From positions 1 through 64,000 of the forward strand of contig NZ_RHHM01000005.1 of assembly GCF_003846135.1 (NCBI RefSeq): a DNA stretch of 64,000 nt, in the 5' to 3' direction. The stretch is from Erwinia psidii. GTDB taxonomy: Bacteria > Pseudomonadota > Gammaproteobacteria > Enterobacterales > Enterobacteriaceae. Shown piece by piece: positions 10,946 through 19,789 of this stretch. Numbering within the stretch: the stretch's first letter is position 1; each line of letters begins with the position of its first letter. Below the pieces are notes generated by a model. It was given only the letters and a program-made list of their open reading frames with translations. It had not been told where the DNA came from and ran no database searches. A program made the position numbers and the translations under genes.

Positions 10946-11772
10946 TGCAGATACGCCAGTGGCTGCGGGCCGCGATTGTTCAGCTCGACGGGAGCGACAC
11001 GCCGAAACGTGACGCAGAAATCCTGCTGAGTTTTGTTACCGGCCAATCCCGCAGCTGGCTGGTTGCCTTTGACGATACCTTTCTCAGCGTGGAAAATTTG
11101 GCACAGCTGTCTGCTTTGCTGGCCCGTCGCGCCGGCGGGGAACCGATCGCTTACCTTACCGGTGAACGCGAATTCTGGTCGCTGTCTCTTGCCGTGTCTC
11201 CTGCCACCCTGATCCCCCGTCCCGACACCGAATTACTCGTTGAGCAGGCGCTGTTGCATTTGCCCGCAGACGCAAAGGTTCTCGATCTGGGGACAGGCAG
11301 TGGGGCGATAGCGCTGGCGCTGGCCAGCGAACGACCAGACTGCACGGTGACCGGCGTGGACCGCATTGCGGCGGCGGTGGAACTGGCACGGCAAAATGCA
11401 CATCATCTGGCGATAAGCAATGCGTCGTTTTACCTCAGTAACTGGTTCAGCGCGCTGGCCGGTGAGCAGTTCGATATGATCGTCAGTAATCCACCTTATA
11501 TTGATGCCGCTGACAGACATCTCGCGTTGGGCGATGTGCGTTTTGAACCTGCCAGCGCGTTGATTTCGGCAGATAATGGTCTGGCTGATATTCGCCATAT
11601 AGCTTCAACGGCGGCTGAGCATTTGCTATCCGGCGGCTGGTTGTTTTTGGAACATGGCTGGCAGCAGGCACCGCAAGTGCGCCAAATATTGAACGAGAAC
11701 AGGTTTTTTCGCGTAGCAACCTGCCAGGATTATGGCGGTAATGAGCGGGTAACCTTTGCTCAGAAACCGTAG
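10945..11772 (+). CDS. prmC: Release factor glutamine methyltransferase
   Basis: A 275-residue SAM-dependent enzyme that N5-methylates the GGQ glutamine of RF1 and RF2. It has the SAM motif VLDLGTGSGAIALALA and the amide-methyltransferase motif VSNPPYID. It is co-translated with prfA through a one-base overlap. The next gene in E. coli, sirB2, is only a remnant here. Confidence 0.97.
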   Translation: MQIRQWLRAAIVQLDGSDTPKRDAEILLSFVTGQSRSWLVAFDDTFLSVENLAQLSALLARRAGGEPIAYLTGEREFWSLSLAVSPATLIPRPDTELLVEQALLHLPADAKVLDLGTGSGAIALALASERPDCTVTGVDRIAAAVELARQNAHHLAISNASFYLSNWFSALAGEQFDMIVSNPPYIDAADRHLALGDVRFEPASALISADNGLADIRHIASTAAEHLLSGGWLFLEHGWQQAPQVRQILNENRFFRVATCQDYGGNERVTFAQKP

Positions 11773-11799
11773 CCAGAGAGAGGCCACTGGTGACAGCCA

Positions 11800-12028
11800 C
11801 AGCCCGGTAAACACAGGTCTCCTGCTTTTATCCCTTTTGACGACAGGAGCCAGGCTGACTGAAAAGCCATTTGGCGTTATTATCTCTGCCGCTCCGGGGT
11901 TTATTACCCAGGGGGGCGGCCAGTGGTGCGAACTCAGGGAGTGGGAATGTGTTTGTGTCCGTACCTGCCATACTGGCGCTGGTTCTTACCTGGCCACCAC
12001 CAAAATGTCATTGTTGGGGAATGTATGA
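11800..12028 (+). pseudogene. sirB2: Decayed sirB2 (ychQ) remnant
   Basis: Between prmC and sirB1, where E. coli has the 130-residue membrane protein SirB2, short blocks of SirB2-like sequence survive. NTGLLLLS resembles the TLLLLSG segment, RLTEKPFGVIISAAPGFIT resembles WLTEKLFGVIIYIVLGFIA, and LATTKMSLLG resembles the C-terminal LATTKVPLLG. A hydrophobic VPAILALVL segment is read in another frame, so frameshifts and deletions have occurred. No intact start-to-stop frame of normal length exists. The SirB2 comparison is from memory of the E. coli sequence. Confidence 0.75.
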
Positions 12029-12834
12029 CGTCGAGAGTAACAACAGATTTCACAGTGGCACCGCTGTGCGAGGGCGTGATAGCCGCGACGCAGGCTATTC
12101 GCGCGGATTTTTCTGCCGAAGAGGTCACCCGGCAGCTGGCGGCACTGGTGTGCGAAGCTCGCGCTGCTATCCCGCAAGATCTTGAGCAGGATTTGCAGCT
12201 CGAACAACTGATCGAGCTGTTCTGGACACAGTGGGGATTTGGTGGTGCCAGCGGTGTTTACCGTCTTTCTGATACGCTATGGCTGGATAAGGTCCTGAAT
12301 TCGCGGCAGGGTACGGCGGTATCACTGGGGATAATTTTCCTGCACATTGCCGAGCAGCTCTCGTTACCGCTGATGCCGGTGATTTTTCCAACACAGTTGA
12401 TACTCAGGGCAGACTGGCTGGATGAGGAGATGTGGCTGATTAACCCTTTTAATGGCGACACGCTGGACGAGCATACGCTGGAAGTGTGGCTGAAAGGAAA
12501 CATTGGCCCGGTGGCGGAGCTGTATGAAGATGATTTGCTGGAAGCTGCACCGCAGCAGGTTCTGAGTAAAATGCTCGACACGCTGAAAGCCGCGTTGATG
12601 GATGAAAAGCAGATGGAGCTTGCCCTTCAGGTCAGCCAGCTACTGGTGAATATGGACCCGGAAGATCCGTATGAAATTCGTGACCGGGGGCTGATTTTTG
12701 CCCAGCTTGATTGTGAACATGTGGCACTCAGCGATCTGAACTATTTTGTTGAGCACTGCCCGGAAGATCCGATCAGTGAAATGATCAAGATACAGATCCA
12801 TTCTATTGAACAAAAACAGATTACGCTGCACTGA
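12025..12834 (+). CDS. sirB1: SirB1 (YchA) family protein
   Basis: A 269-residue cytoplasmic protein, the same length as E. coli YchA, with a transglutaminase-like N-terminal half (WGFGGASGVYRLSDTLWLDK, PVIFPTQLILR, EMWLINPFNGDTLDEH) and a TPR-like C-terminus (EDPYEIRDRGLIFAQLDCEH). The ATG at 12025 follows TTGGGGAATGT; a longer upstream frame runs through the sirB2 remnant and is rejected. Its biochemical role is unsettled. It is followed by kdsA after 15 bases, the conserved order. Confidence 0.93.
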   Translation: MTSRVTTDFTVAPLCEGVIAATQAIRADFSAEEVTRQLAALVCEARAAIPQDLEQDLQLEQLIELFWTQWGFGGASGVYRLSDTLWLDKVLNSRQGTAVSLGIIFLHIAEQLSLPLMPVIFPTQLILRADWLDEEMWLINPFNGDTLDEHTLEVWLKGNIGPVAELYEDDLLEAAPQQVLSKMLDTLKAALMDEKQMELALQVSQLLVNMDPEDPYEIRDRGLIFAQLDCEHVALSDLNYFVEHCPEDPISEMIKIQIHSIEQKQITLH

Positions 12835-12840
12835 ATATAA

Positions 12841-13704
<864 letters not shown>

Positions 13705-13715
13705 CTCGCACTGAG

Positions 13716-13741
13716 AGCTGGCCCGTGATGCCAGCTTTTTT
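13716..13741 (+). terminator. Rho-independent terminator of the hemA..kdsA operon
   Basis: AGCTGGC and GCCAGCT form a perfect 7-bp stem with a 7-base loop, followed by a run of T residues, starting 11 bases after the kdsA stop codon. Confidence 0.85.
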
Positions 13742-13756
13742 ACATGGAGTGAACGA

Positions 13757-14170
13757 ATGAAGAAAAAGGGCATGGTGATACTGGCGGCAATACTGCTTTC
13801 GGGCTGTGGAGCCTTATCGGGGAACGCCGGCAATAATCCGCTGACCGATCATAATTATATTCTGAAAAGCGTCGATGGTAAGGTGGTGACGTCTCCCGCC
13901 GGAATGAAGCCAGGTATCAGCTTTTCGCAGGATATGCATGTCAGTGGCGTGATGTGCAATCGTTTCTTCGGTCAGGGTAAGCTGGAACACGGGGTTCTCA
14001 GTGTGCCCCAGATGGCTTCCACCCGAATGCTGTGTATCGACCCAGAACTGAATCAGTGGGAAGCGATTATCGGGAAAATGCTGGTGGCGGGTGCCACACT
14101 GCACCAGGATCGGAACACGCTGACCCTGGAGGGATCGGGGCATTCGCTGGTATACGTGAGAGATAATTAA
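13757..14170 (+). CDS. hslJ: META-domain heat-inducible lipoprotein HslJ
   Basis: A 137-residue lipoprotein: MKKKGMVILAAILLSGC has a clear lipobox (LLSGC). The mature part is a META/HslJ domain (DHNYILKSVDGKVV, GISFSQDMHVSGVMCNRFFG, ASTRMLCIDPELNQWE). In E. coli HslJ is an outer-membrane protein linked to novobiocin resistance and lies elsewhere on the chromosome. It is flanked by terminators on both sides and appears monocistronic. Confidence 0.85.
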   Translation: MKKKGMVILAAILLSGCGALSGNAGNNPLTDHNYILKSVDGKVVTSPAGMKPGISFSQDMHVSGVMCNRFFGQGKLEHGVLSVPQMASTRMLCIDPELNQWEAIIGKMLVAGATLHQDRNTLTLEGSGHSLVYVRDN

Positions 14171-14189
14171 CCGGTATGGTTTGTTCAGA

Positions 14190-14228
14190 AACGGCCCCGA
14201 GTGCTAAATGCAACGGGGCCGTTTTTTT
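14190..14228. terminator. Terminator between convergent hslJ and chaA
   Basis: AACGGCCCC and GGGGCCGTT form a GC-rich stem followed by TTTTTTT on the plus strand. It serves hslJ and overlaps the last two bases of the chaA frame. Only TTTC follows on the minus strand, so termination of chaA by it is less certain. Confidence 0.8.
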
Positions 14229-15324
14229 ACAGCATGACGGTGATCAGATAACCGGCAAACAGGGCCAGATGCGCGGCTCCATTGAGTACGTTTGTACGGC
14301 CAGTGGAGAATGAAATCTGACACAGTAAAAGGGCCGCCACCATCATTACCATTTGCGGTGCATCAAGTCCGAAAATCAATCGCTGTCCGGTCAGGGTGGC
14401 GATGATTGTCACTGCCGGTACGGTCAGCGATATGGTGGCCAGCACCGAACCAAAAAAAAGATTCATCGCCCGTTGTACCTGATTAGCCAGAACGGCTTTG
14501 ATCGCCCCCAGACCTTCAGGAGAGAGGATCAGCAGGGCCACCAGAAAGCCGACAAATCCTTCCGGGGCATTAAGCTGTTCCAGCAGCATTTCCAGCGGGG
14601 GCGCATCGGTTTTGGTGACGGCGATAACCGCGATCAGATGGACCACCAGCCATACGCTGTGCCAGCGGCTGGAATGATCTGACGGTTTCCCGTGATGTGG
14701 ATCGCCATCGTCACTGTCGTCTTCATGCTGATAAACAAACAGACTTTGATGGGTTCGGGTTTGAATAAGCAGAAATACGCCGTACATTGCGGCGGAGATA
14801 CCCGAGATAATCAGTGCCTGGCCGACACTGAAGTCGCCACCGGGCAACGCATTCGGGAACACCAGAACCAGGATCCCAAGTGGAAACAGCGCAATCAGAT
14901 ACTGTTTTACCCCAACGAGGTTGACAAACTGCGTGGCGAATTTACGGCCACCCAACAGCAGGGCAAATCCCACCAGGCCGCAGGTGACAATCATAATGAT
15001 CGAATAGAGCGTATCGCGCATCAGCGCCGGTGCCGCATCACCAGTGGCCATCAGGGCTGAAATCAGGCTGACTTCAAGGATAACCACCGACAGGCTAAGG
15101 ATCAGGGAGCCATAAGGTTCCCCCAGACGATGTGCCAACACGTCAGCATGGCGTACCACGCTGAAGGCACTGAAAAGTATCGCCACCAACGCGATAAGAT
15201 TGATGCCGATGATCACCGGCATGGAACTACTTTGTCCCCAAAACCCTAAAATAACCAGTGCAGCGACCGTCAGCAGCAGCGACGTCTCTTTATGACGGGT
15301 TTTTGTACTATCTAATTCAGCCAA
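14227..15324 (-). CDS. chaA: Ca2+/Na+(K+):H+ antiporter ChaA
   Basis: A 365-residue inner-membrane CaCA-family exchanger that extrudes Ca2+, Na+ and K+ at alkaline pH. Signature stretches are GEPYGSLILSLSVVILEVSL in the first repeat and ALLILSPEGLGAIKAV in the second, joined by an acidic cytoplasmic loop (YQHEDDSDDGDPHHGKPSDH). The start is TTG at 15324, supported by AAGGAG nine bases upstream; protein similarity to E. coli ChaA begins right after it. chaB, which follows chaA in E. coli, is absent here. Confidence 0.95.
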   Translation of the reverse strand: MAELDSTKTRHKETSLLLTVAALVILGFWGQSSSMPVIIGINLIALVAILFSAFSVVRHADVLAHRLGEPYGSLILSLSVVILEVSLISALMATGDAAPALMRDTLYSIIMIVTCGLVGFALLLGGRKFATQFVNLVGVKQYLIALFPLGILVLVFPNALPGGDFSVGQALIISGISAAMYGVFLLIQTRTHQSLFVYQHEDDSDDGDPHHGKPSDHSSRWHSVWLVVHLIAVIAVTKTDAPPLEMLLEQLNAPEGFVGFLVALLILSPEGLGAIKAVLANQVQRAMNLFFGSVLATISLTVPAVTIIATLTGQRLIFGLDAPQMVMMVAALLLCQISFSTGRTNVLNGAAHLALFAGYLITVML

Positions 15325-15355
15325 GGGTATCGTCTCCTTACTTTAGTGAGTCAGG

Positions 15356-15414
15356 GCCTGAGATCCGTCTGTTTAGTATTAACAGACGACATATTGTCAT
15401 TGATTTGCTCAGGC
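15356..15414 (-). promoter_or_regulatory. Nested hairpin in the chaA leader
   Basis: Outer arms GCCTGAG (15356-15362) and CTCAGGC (15408-15414) pair perfectly over 7 bp and enclose a second perfect 7-bp hairpin, GTCTGTT (15367-15373) with AACAGAC (15381-15387). The structure would lie about 30 bases upstream of the TTG start in chaA mRNA, leaving the ribosome-binding site AAGGAG free. A cation- or pH-responsive leader is possible, but nothing in the sequence identifies a known riboswitch class. Confidence 0.35.
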
Positions 15415-15750
15415 ATTATCACACAAGTTACAGTGTATTGAACCATTAATGAATAATTTTGATATTTACTCTTTTTTGCTGTAATAGCTTGTTTTTGTTT
15501 TTTTGCGCCTTATATTCCAATTATCTTTTTCATCATTATGATTTTAAAGTGTTAATTTAATATTTTTCAGCGTGCAGAAATGTAATTAAAGCCTCGTTGT
15601 GGTGGTTTTTTTGGCTAAAAAAAGCATCTTAACCACATATTTTATCAGGAGCTATAAAAGTATGTGAAAAATCAATGTGCTGTTTTTTTTCTCCGCCGTT
15701 AAGTTTTATCTGGCACTGCCGATAACCGGCATAAGGAATATTTTTTCTTT

Positions 15751-15766
15751 TGTGATGTGCATCAAA
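15751..15766 (+). promoter_or_regulatory. Possible CRP site upstream of chaC
   Basis: TGTGATGTGCATCAAA fits the CRP pattern TGTGA-N6-TCACA except for one base in the right arm. It lies about 130 bases before the chaC start. No promoter -10/-35 pair was assigned. Confidence 0.35.
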
Positions 15767-15894
15767 CTTGATTGCCCAGTCTGAAATGGCTTATGGTCAT
15801 AACCGACATTGAAATAAGGCGTTTCCTGGTAATCATTATTCAGGAACTGCCATGCAGGTTTTACCGGGAAACGTGAAGTGGCAGAGGAGGTTCT

Positions 15895-16617
15895 GTGTTA
15901 ACAAGAGATTTCCTGAAAAAAGCAGATTGCCGTACGGCTTTTGGTGACGTTGAGGAATCCCTCTTATGGACCTGTGAACAGCGGGCAGCCTCGCTTGCTA
16001 ACGTTCTGGCGCGTCGCCCGGACAGGAGTCCGGTATGGATTTTCGGGTATGGTTCACTGATGTGGAATCCGGTATTTGAATCTGACGATGTGGCCGTGGG
16101 GACTTTACAGGGCTGGCATCGGGCATTTTGTCTGCGGCTGACAGCCGGACGAGGAAGTGTGACTCATCCCGGCAGGATGCTGGCGCTGAAAGAGGGAGGA
16201 AGTACCACCGGACTGGCATTTCGGCTATCCGAAGCGCAGGTACAGGAAGACCTGGAGTTACTGTGGAAGCGTGAAATGCTTACCGGATGCTATCTTCCGA
16301 CCTGGTGTGAGCTGGAACTGGCAGATGGCCGTCATGTGACGGCACTCGCTTTTGTTACGAATGCATGTCATCCGCTGTATGAAACCGACTCCTGTCCAAA
16401 AACTATCGCCCCGCTGATTGCTCAGGCCAGCGGACCGTTGGGAACCAACGCCCAGTACCTTTATTCACTGGAGCATGAACTGCAAAAACGCGGCCTGTAT
16501 GATGATTGCCTCACCGATTTAGTGGAGCGAGTACGGGAGCTACAGCAATGCAGTGATCATGGGCTGGCAGGTCGGGAAATGACCTGCTGTGGATCAATTA
16601 ACCATGTGCCCACATGA
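15895..16617 (+). CDS. chaC: Glutathione-specific gamma-glutamylcyclotransferase ChaC, altered C-terminus
   Basis: A 240-residue ChaC enzyme degrading glutathione to 5-oxoproline and Cys-Gly. The substrate-loop motif is WIFGYGSLMWNP, with LTAGRGSVTHPGRMLALKEGG, LWKREMLTGCYLPTW and the conserved GPLGTNAQYLYSLEHEL. The GTG start follows GAGGAGG and matches the E. coli N-terminus (MxTRDFL). After LVERVRELQQ the last ~23 residues (CSDHGLAGREMTCCGSINHV..) do not look like ChaC. They are read from the antisense of the kinase gene, with which chaC overlaps by 61 bases tail-to-tail. The original 3' end was probably replaced when the T6SS-like operon arrived. Confidence 0.92.
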   Translation: MLTRDFLKKADCRTAFGDVEESLLWTCEQRAASLANVLARRPDRSPVWIFGYGSLMWNPVFESDDVAVGTLQGWHRAFCLRLTAGRGSVTHPGRMLALKEGGSTTGLAFRLSEAQVQEDLELLWKREMLTGCYLPTWCELELADGRHVTALAFVTNACHPLYETDSCPKTIAPLIAQASGPLGTNAQYLYSLEHELQKRGLYDDCLTDLVERVRELQQCSDHGLAGREMTCCGSINHVPT

Positions 16618-18008
16618 CTTACCTCCAGCTGTTGCCATCGCACTGCGTTAGCGCTTTGCAACTCAATTTTATAGCTGCCTGCTGAAAGGTTAAGTGAAGC
16701 AAAACCGTTGATGTCCGGCTTCACATCCACAGGTTTACCATCCACGGTTAACCGTTCAGTGTTACTCATTTTCAGGTACACCCTTGCCATCAGAGTTCGG
16801 GTGTCCGCACCTGAAAAGGAGGGCTGCGAGGAGCCGTTCTCCTGCGAGATTTCGCCCACCTCCTGCCCCTTAGCGGGCGCATCATTGCGGTTCATCAACA
16901 CTGTCGCCAGCGCTATGATCACGCCCAGTAGCGCCGTTACGCCAGTGACGGCCATCTTTTTTGAGATGTGGTGTACTGGCCTGGTGGTGACAGTTTCCAT
17001 TTTCGCATCCGTCCCGGTGGGGGTGACCCCCTCAGGTTCAGCAAACGACGGTGGTTCAGCGCCAGGTCCCAGGAGAGGAGTGGCGGTGGCGACCAGCTCC
17101 TCTACCGTGCCGACGGAAAGTTCTATTAGCGACGCCAGCTCATCAATGCTCTGCGGGCGATCCTGTGGTTTCATGGCCAGCGAACGATCGATGGCGTTTA
17201 ACAGGGGGAGTGAGAAACCCGGTGGACGTAACAGGGTCAGCGGCTGGTAGCGATCCTCAATGCAGCGTACCACGCTGACCGGCGGCGGTGACCCCATGAC
17301 CAGCGTGTGCATTACGGCACCCAGCGCGTAGATATCTGTCCAGGGTCCCTGATCGTTATTGCTGTCTTCGCTATACTGCTCAATCGGCGCATAGCCCGGT
17401 TTGAGCATGATTTCGGTTTCATCAGAAAGGTTACCTATCTCCTTACGGGCTGAACCGAAATCAAGTAGCACCGGCAACTGATTGTCCTGAATCTGAATAT
17501 TATCCAGAGAGATATCCCGGTGCAGATAACCTGCCTGGTGGATGGTGTTAATGGCCCCGAACAGAGGGGGTAACAGCTGACGTATCCAGGCATCGGTCAG
17601 CGTCTCCGGGCTGTTGTGTTGCCACTCTTTAAGCGTCATACCGCTGTAGTAGAGCGTGCCCATATAGGCTGTGCCGTTCTCTTCCCAGAAACGCAGAACG
17701 TGCAGCAGTCCCGGGTGATTAAAGCGCGCCAGCAGCCTTGCTTCGTGGATAAAACTGTTGAGCCCCGCGTTAAACAGTTTCTGACAGCGCTCCCCACGTA
17801 TGACGATATTCTGATGATCGTGGCGGGTAGCCAGCGAGACGGGAAAGTATTCTTTGATAGCAATAGTCCGCTCAAGAAGATGATCCCAGGCACGATAAAC
17901 AATGCCAAAGCCTCCTCCTCCAATGACCTCTTTTATTTCAAATTCATTGAAACGGTGTCCCGCCGGAAGTGCAGCGGATACATTTTTTGTTTTATCGTTT
18001 GCCGACAT
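16557..18008 (-). CDS. Membrane-anchored Ser/Thr protein kinase of a T6SS-like operon (PpkA-like kinase domain)
   Basis: A 483-residue Hanks-type kinase. The glycine loop GGGGFG is at residues 30-35, the ATP-binding Lys52 is in AIKEYF, the catalytic loop HRDISLDN at 163-170, DFG at 183-185, and the P+1 region in GYAPIEQY. All catalytic residues are present. A proline/acid-rich linker leads to one membrane segment (MAVTGVTALLGVIIALATVL), then a small periplasmic domain (LTVDGKPVDVKPDINGFASL). It has no von Willebrand domain, unlike Pseudomonas PpkA. In T6SS the kinase phosphorylates the FHA protein and PppA reverses it; both partners are in this operon. ATG at 18008 is chosen for AGAGAG eight bases upstream. 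Confidence 0.85.
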   Translation of the reverse strand: MSANDKTKNVSAALPAGHRFNEFEIKEVIGGGGFGIVYRAWDHLLERTIAIKEYFPVSLATRHDHQNIVIRGERCQKLFNAGLNSFIHEARLLARFNHPGLLHVLRFWEENGTAYMGTLYYSGMTLKEWQHNSPETLTDAWIRQLLPPLFGAINTIHQAGYLHRDISLDNIQIQDNQLPVLLDFGSARKEIGNLSDETEIMLKPGYAPIEQYSEDSNNDQGPWTDIYALGAVMHTLVMGSPPPVSVVRCIEDRYQPLTLLRPPGFSLPLLNAIDRSLAMKPQDRPQSIDELASLIELSVGTVEELVATATPLLGPGAEPPSFAEPEGVTPTGTDAKMETVTTRPVHHISKKMAVTGVTALLGVIIALATVLMNRNDAPAKGQEVGEISQENGSSQPSFSGADTRTLMARVYLKMSNTERLTVDGKPVDVKPDINGFASLNLSAGSYKIELQSANAVRWQQLEVSHVGTWLIDPQQVISRPASP

Positions 18009-18059
18009 AGTAAGCACTCTCTGAGAGCTGATGCCCTGGATTATCCGGTAATAAGCAGA

Positions 18060-18998
18060 TCAGTTAACGGTGCGCCAGGCACCAATGGTTGGGTCAGCCA
18101 GACCGACATGCGGGCCATCAACCAGCAGCACATTTATCTTTATTTGCTGATCCACCACTGAATTCCATGCGTGAAGTACCGACGCCACCCGCTGTTTCAG
18201 CAGGAGGGGATCGTCAGCCTCAGACCGCTTCATCTTGAGCAGCAGCGATCCCTCAAATGACCAGACATGCAACACAGGGTCAAATATCAGTACCAGCCAG
18301 GAGTCCGGTATGGCCTTTTTGCTGACGATAAGACGCTGATTATTTGCCGAGACAATGTTCAACTCTTCCGGCGCCGGATGCACCTTACGTAAAGGGAACC
18401 CCTGATAAAATTGCACGGGAACCTGTTGATTTTTACCTTTCACGGAGAGTGTCAGCACGCTCTTGCCTTCAAGCCAGCCGCCGGATGAGCAGGCGAGATT
18501 TTTGTCTTCAGGAATAAAAAGTGCTTTGCCATTTCCCTCCCATGAGGTACGAAAGTAACAGCCTGTCGGAAGGGTGAAACGCGGTAATGGCGCCCGACTG
18601 GCAGGTTGTGCCGCACCGGGCGTGATGTTAGCTGCTTCGCTGGCATCTGCAATTACAACAGGCCGCCAGCTCTGCTCTTTCGCTGCCGTACCAGTAGCCA
18701 CTACCGCCCCCTTATCGTTGGTCATCTGCCAGGGCATTTCTTCAAGTTTGCCACACTGATTTTGCAGTAATGTGCCCACGCGTGGCAGAAAGCTGTTCAG
18801 TATGTTGGATTCCATGTTATTGCCAGAGACGATGCGTAACTGGATGTTTTCCTTACACCAGTCGCGCGGAGCACTGCTTGGCACATTATCGATAAACACC
18901 TCCAGCTCCATGCTGGGGGAGTAAACCACGCGATAATCCTCCGCCTGTACGGCAGTCGCTATCAACAGTGTGGCAGTGACAGGCAACCCAAATTTCAT
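18060..18998 (-). CDS. Unknown exported protein in the T6SS-like operon
   Basis: A 312-residue protein starting MKFGLPVTATLLIATAVQA, a clear signal peptide cleaved before EDYRVVYSP. The ATG at 18998 has AAGGA close upstream and avoids overlapping pppA; an earlier in-frame ATG adds 8 residues. The mature protein has several cysteines (DWCKENIQL, NQCGKLEE, TGCYFRTSWEG, LACSSGGW), suggesting disulfides and a periplasmic location. I do not recognise a domain; it does not show the TagO/VasI pattern. Its place between phosphatase and kinase suggests a sensor or ligand-binding partner of the kinase's periplasmic tail, which is inference. Confidence 0.75.
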   Translation of the reverse strand: MKFGLPVTATLLIATAVQAEDYRVVYSPSMELEVFIDNVPSSAPRDWCKENIQLRIVSGNNMESNILNSFLPRVGTLLQNQCGKLEEMPWQMTNDKGAVVATGTAAKEQSWRPVVIADASEAANITPGAAQPASRAPLPRFTLPTGCYFRTSWEGNGKALFIPEDKNLACSSGGWLEGKSVLTLSVKGKNQQVPVQFYQGFPLRKVHPAPEELNIVSANNQRLIVSKKAIPDSWLVLIFDPVLHVWSFEGSLLLKMKRSEADDPLLLKQRVASVLHAWNSVVDQQIKINVLLVDGPHVGLADPTIGAWRTVN

Positions 18999-19012
18999 AG
19001 TGTTCCTTGATG

Positions 19013-19789
19013 TTATTTGCACGGCGGCAGAAACCGGGCTGAGTCCGCCATCAACTGTATCAGCGTGGCTTCCTGAGGTGAGCCGATCCAGATGGCCACC
19101 GCGCTTAAATTATCTTCTTTTTTACTACGATCAATTGCCGTATGCATCAGGGCCAGCCACTCTTCAGGTGAGTTGACCATGCGGAGCGCCTGTTCCATTT
19201 CTTCAGGCGTCAGATTGCACCAGAAACCGTCAGTGCAGACCAGAAAAGCATCGCCATCTTCCAGCAGATGTATGCCACTGTAGCTGGCCGGCTGTTGGCC
19301 GTCTGAACCCAGTGCATTATAAAGTAAATTACTGTTTATACCGGTATTATCAACACCAGCATCCTTTAATTGCTGAGCGAGGCTGTGATCGCGGGTGAAG
19401 GAGTGAATATAACCCCGGCGAAAGTGGTAAACGCGACTGTCTCCGGCGTGCATCCACCAGCATTGTTGAGAGAGACGATCGATAAACAGGGCGGCGAGTG
19501 TGGTACTCATCTGACTGAAATTTACCATCGTCTGCTGTGCCTGCCGGACGGCCTGTTCGGCATTTTCTACCCAACATTCGGTCTCCACGGGGGTGATAGG
19601 GAGGTCGTTTGCCACTGCCGAGAGCAACACATCTTTCGTAATACGGGCGGCAATTCCCCCACCCGCGGTGCCGGCTACGCCATCACAGACCAGAAAACAG
19701 GCGCAGTACTGTCCAAGCACCGCGCCTGTTTCATCCTGATTATTCTCCCGTGCGCCCTGATGCGACGTGGTTGCATAATTGATGTTCAT
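19013..19789 (-). CDS. pppA: PP2C-family protein phosphatase PppA of the T6SS-like operon
   Basis: A 258-residue cytoplasmic metal-dependent phosphatase. PP2C motifs appear in order: GARENNQDETGAV, FLVCDGVAGTAGGGIAA, WWMHAGDSRVYHFRRG, TRDHSLAQQLKDAG, AFLVCTDGFWCNL and KKEDNLSAVAIWIG, giving all metal-binding aspartates. In known T6SS post-translational pathways PppA dephosphorylates Fha and opposes PpkA. Its ATG overlaps the stop of the FHA gene by 4 bases (ATGA), so the two are translationally coupled. Confidence 0.9.
   Translation of the reverse strand: MNINYATTSHQGARENNQDETGAVLGQYCACFLVCDGVAGTAGGGIAARITKDVLLSAVANDLPITPVETECWVENAEQAVRQAQQTMVNFSQMSTTLAALFIDRLSQQCWWMHAGDSRVYHFRRGYIHSFTRDHSLAQQLKDAGVDNTGINSNLLYNALGSDGQQPASYSGIHLLEDGDAFLVCTDGFWCNLTPEEMEQALRMVNSPEEWLALMHTAIDRSKKEDNLSAVAIWIGSPQEATLIQLMADSARFLPPCK

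Larger units (their letters stand above)
15325..15894. other. AT-rich divergent spacer between chaA and chaC; chaB absent
   Basis: A 570-base stretch with many A/T runs and no coding frame of note. It contains the nested hairpin of the chaA leader (15356-15414) and a CRP-like half-palindrome TGTGATGTGCATCAAA at 15751-15766 upstream of chaC. The small gene chaB found between chaA and chaC in E. coli is not recognisable. Confidence 0.5.

Noticed and set aside
15325-15894. Possible small chaB gene
   Set aside because: No frame in this AT-rich region gives a ChaB-like protein.
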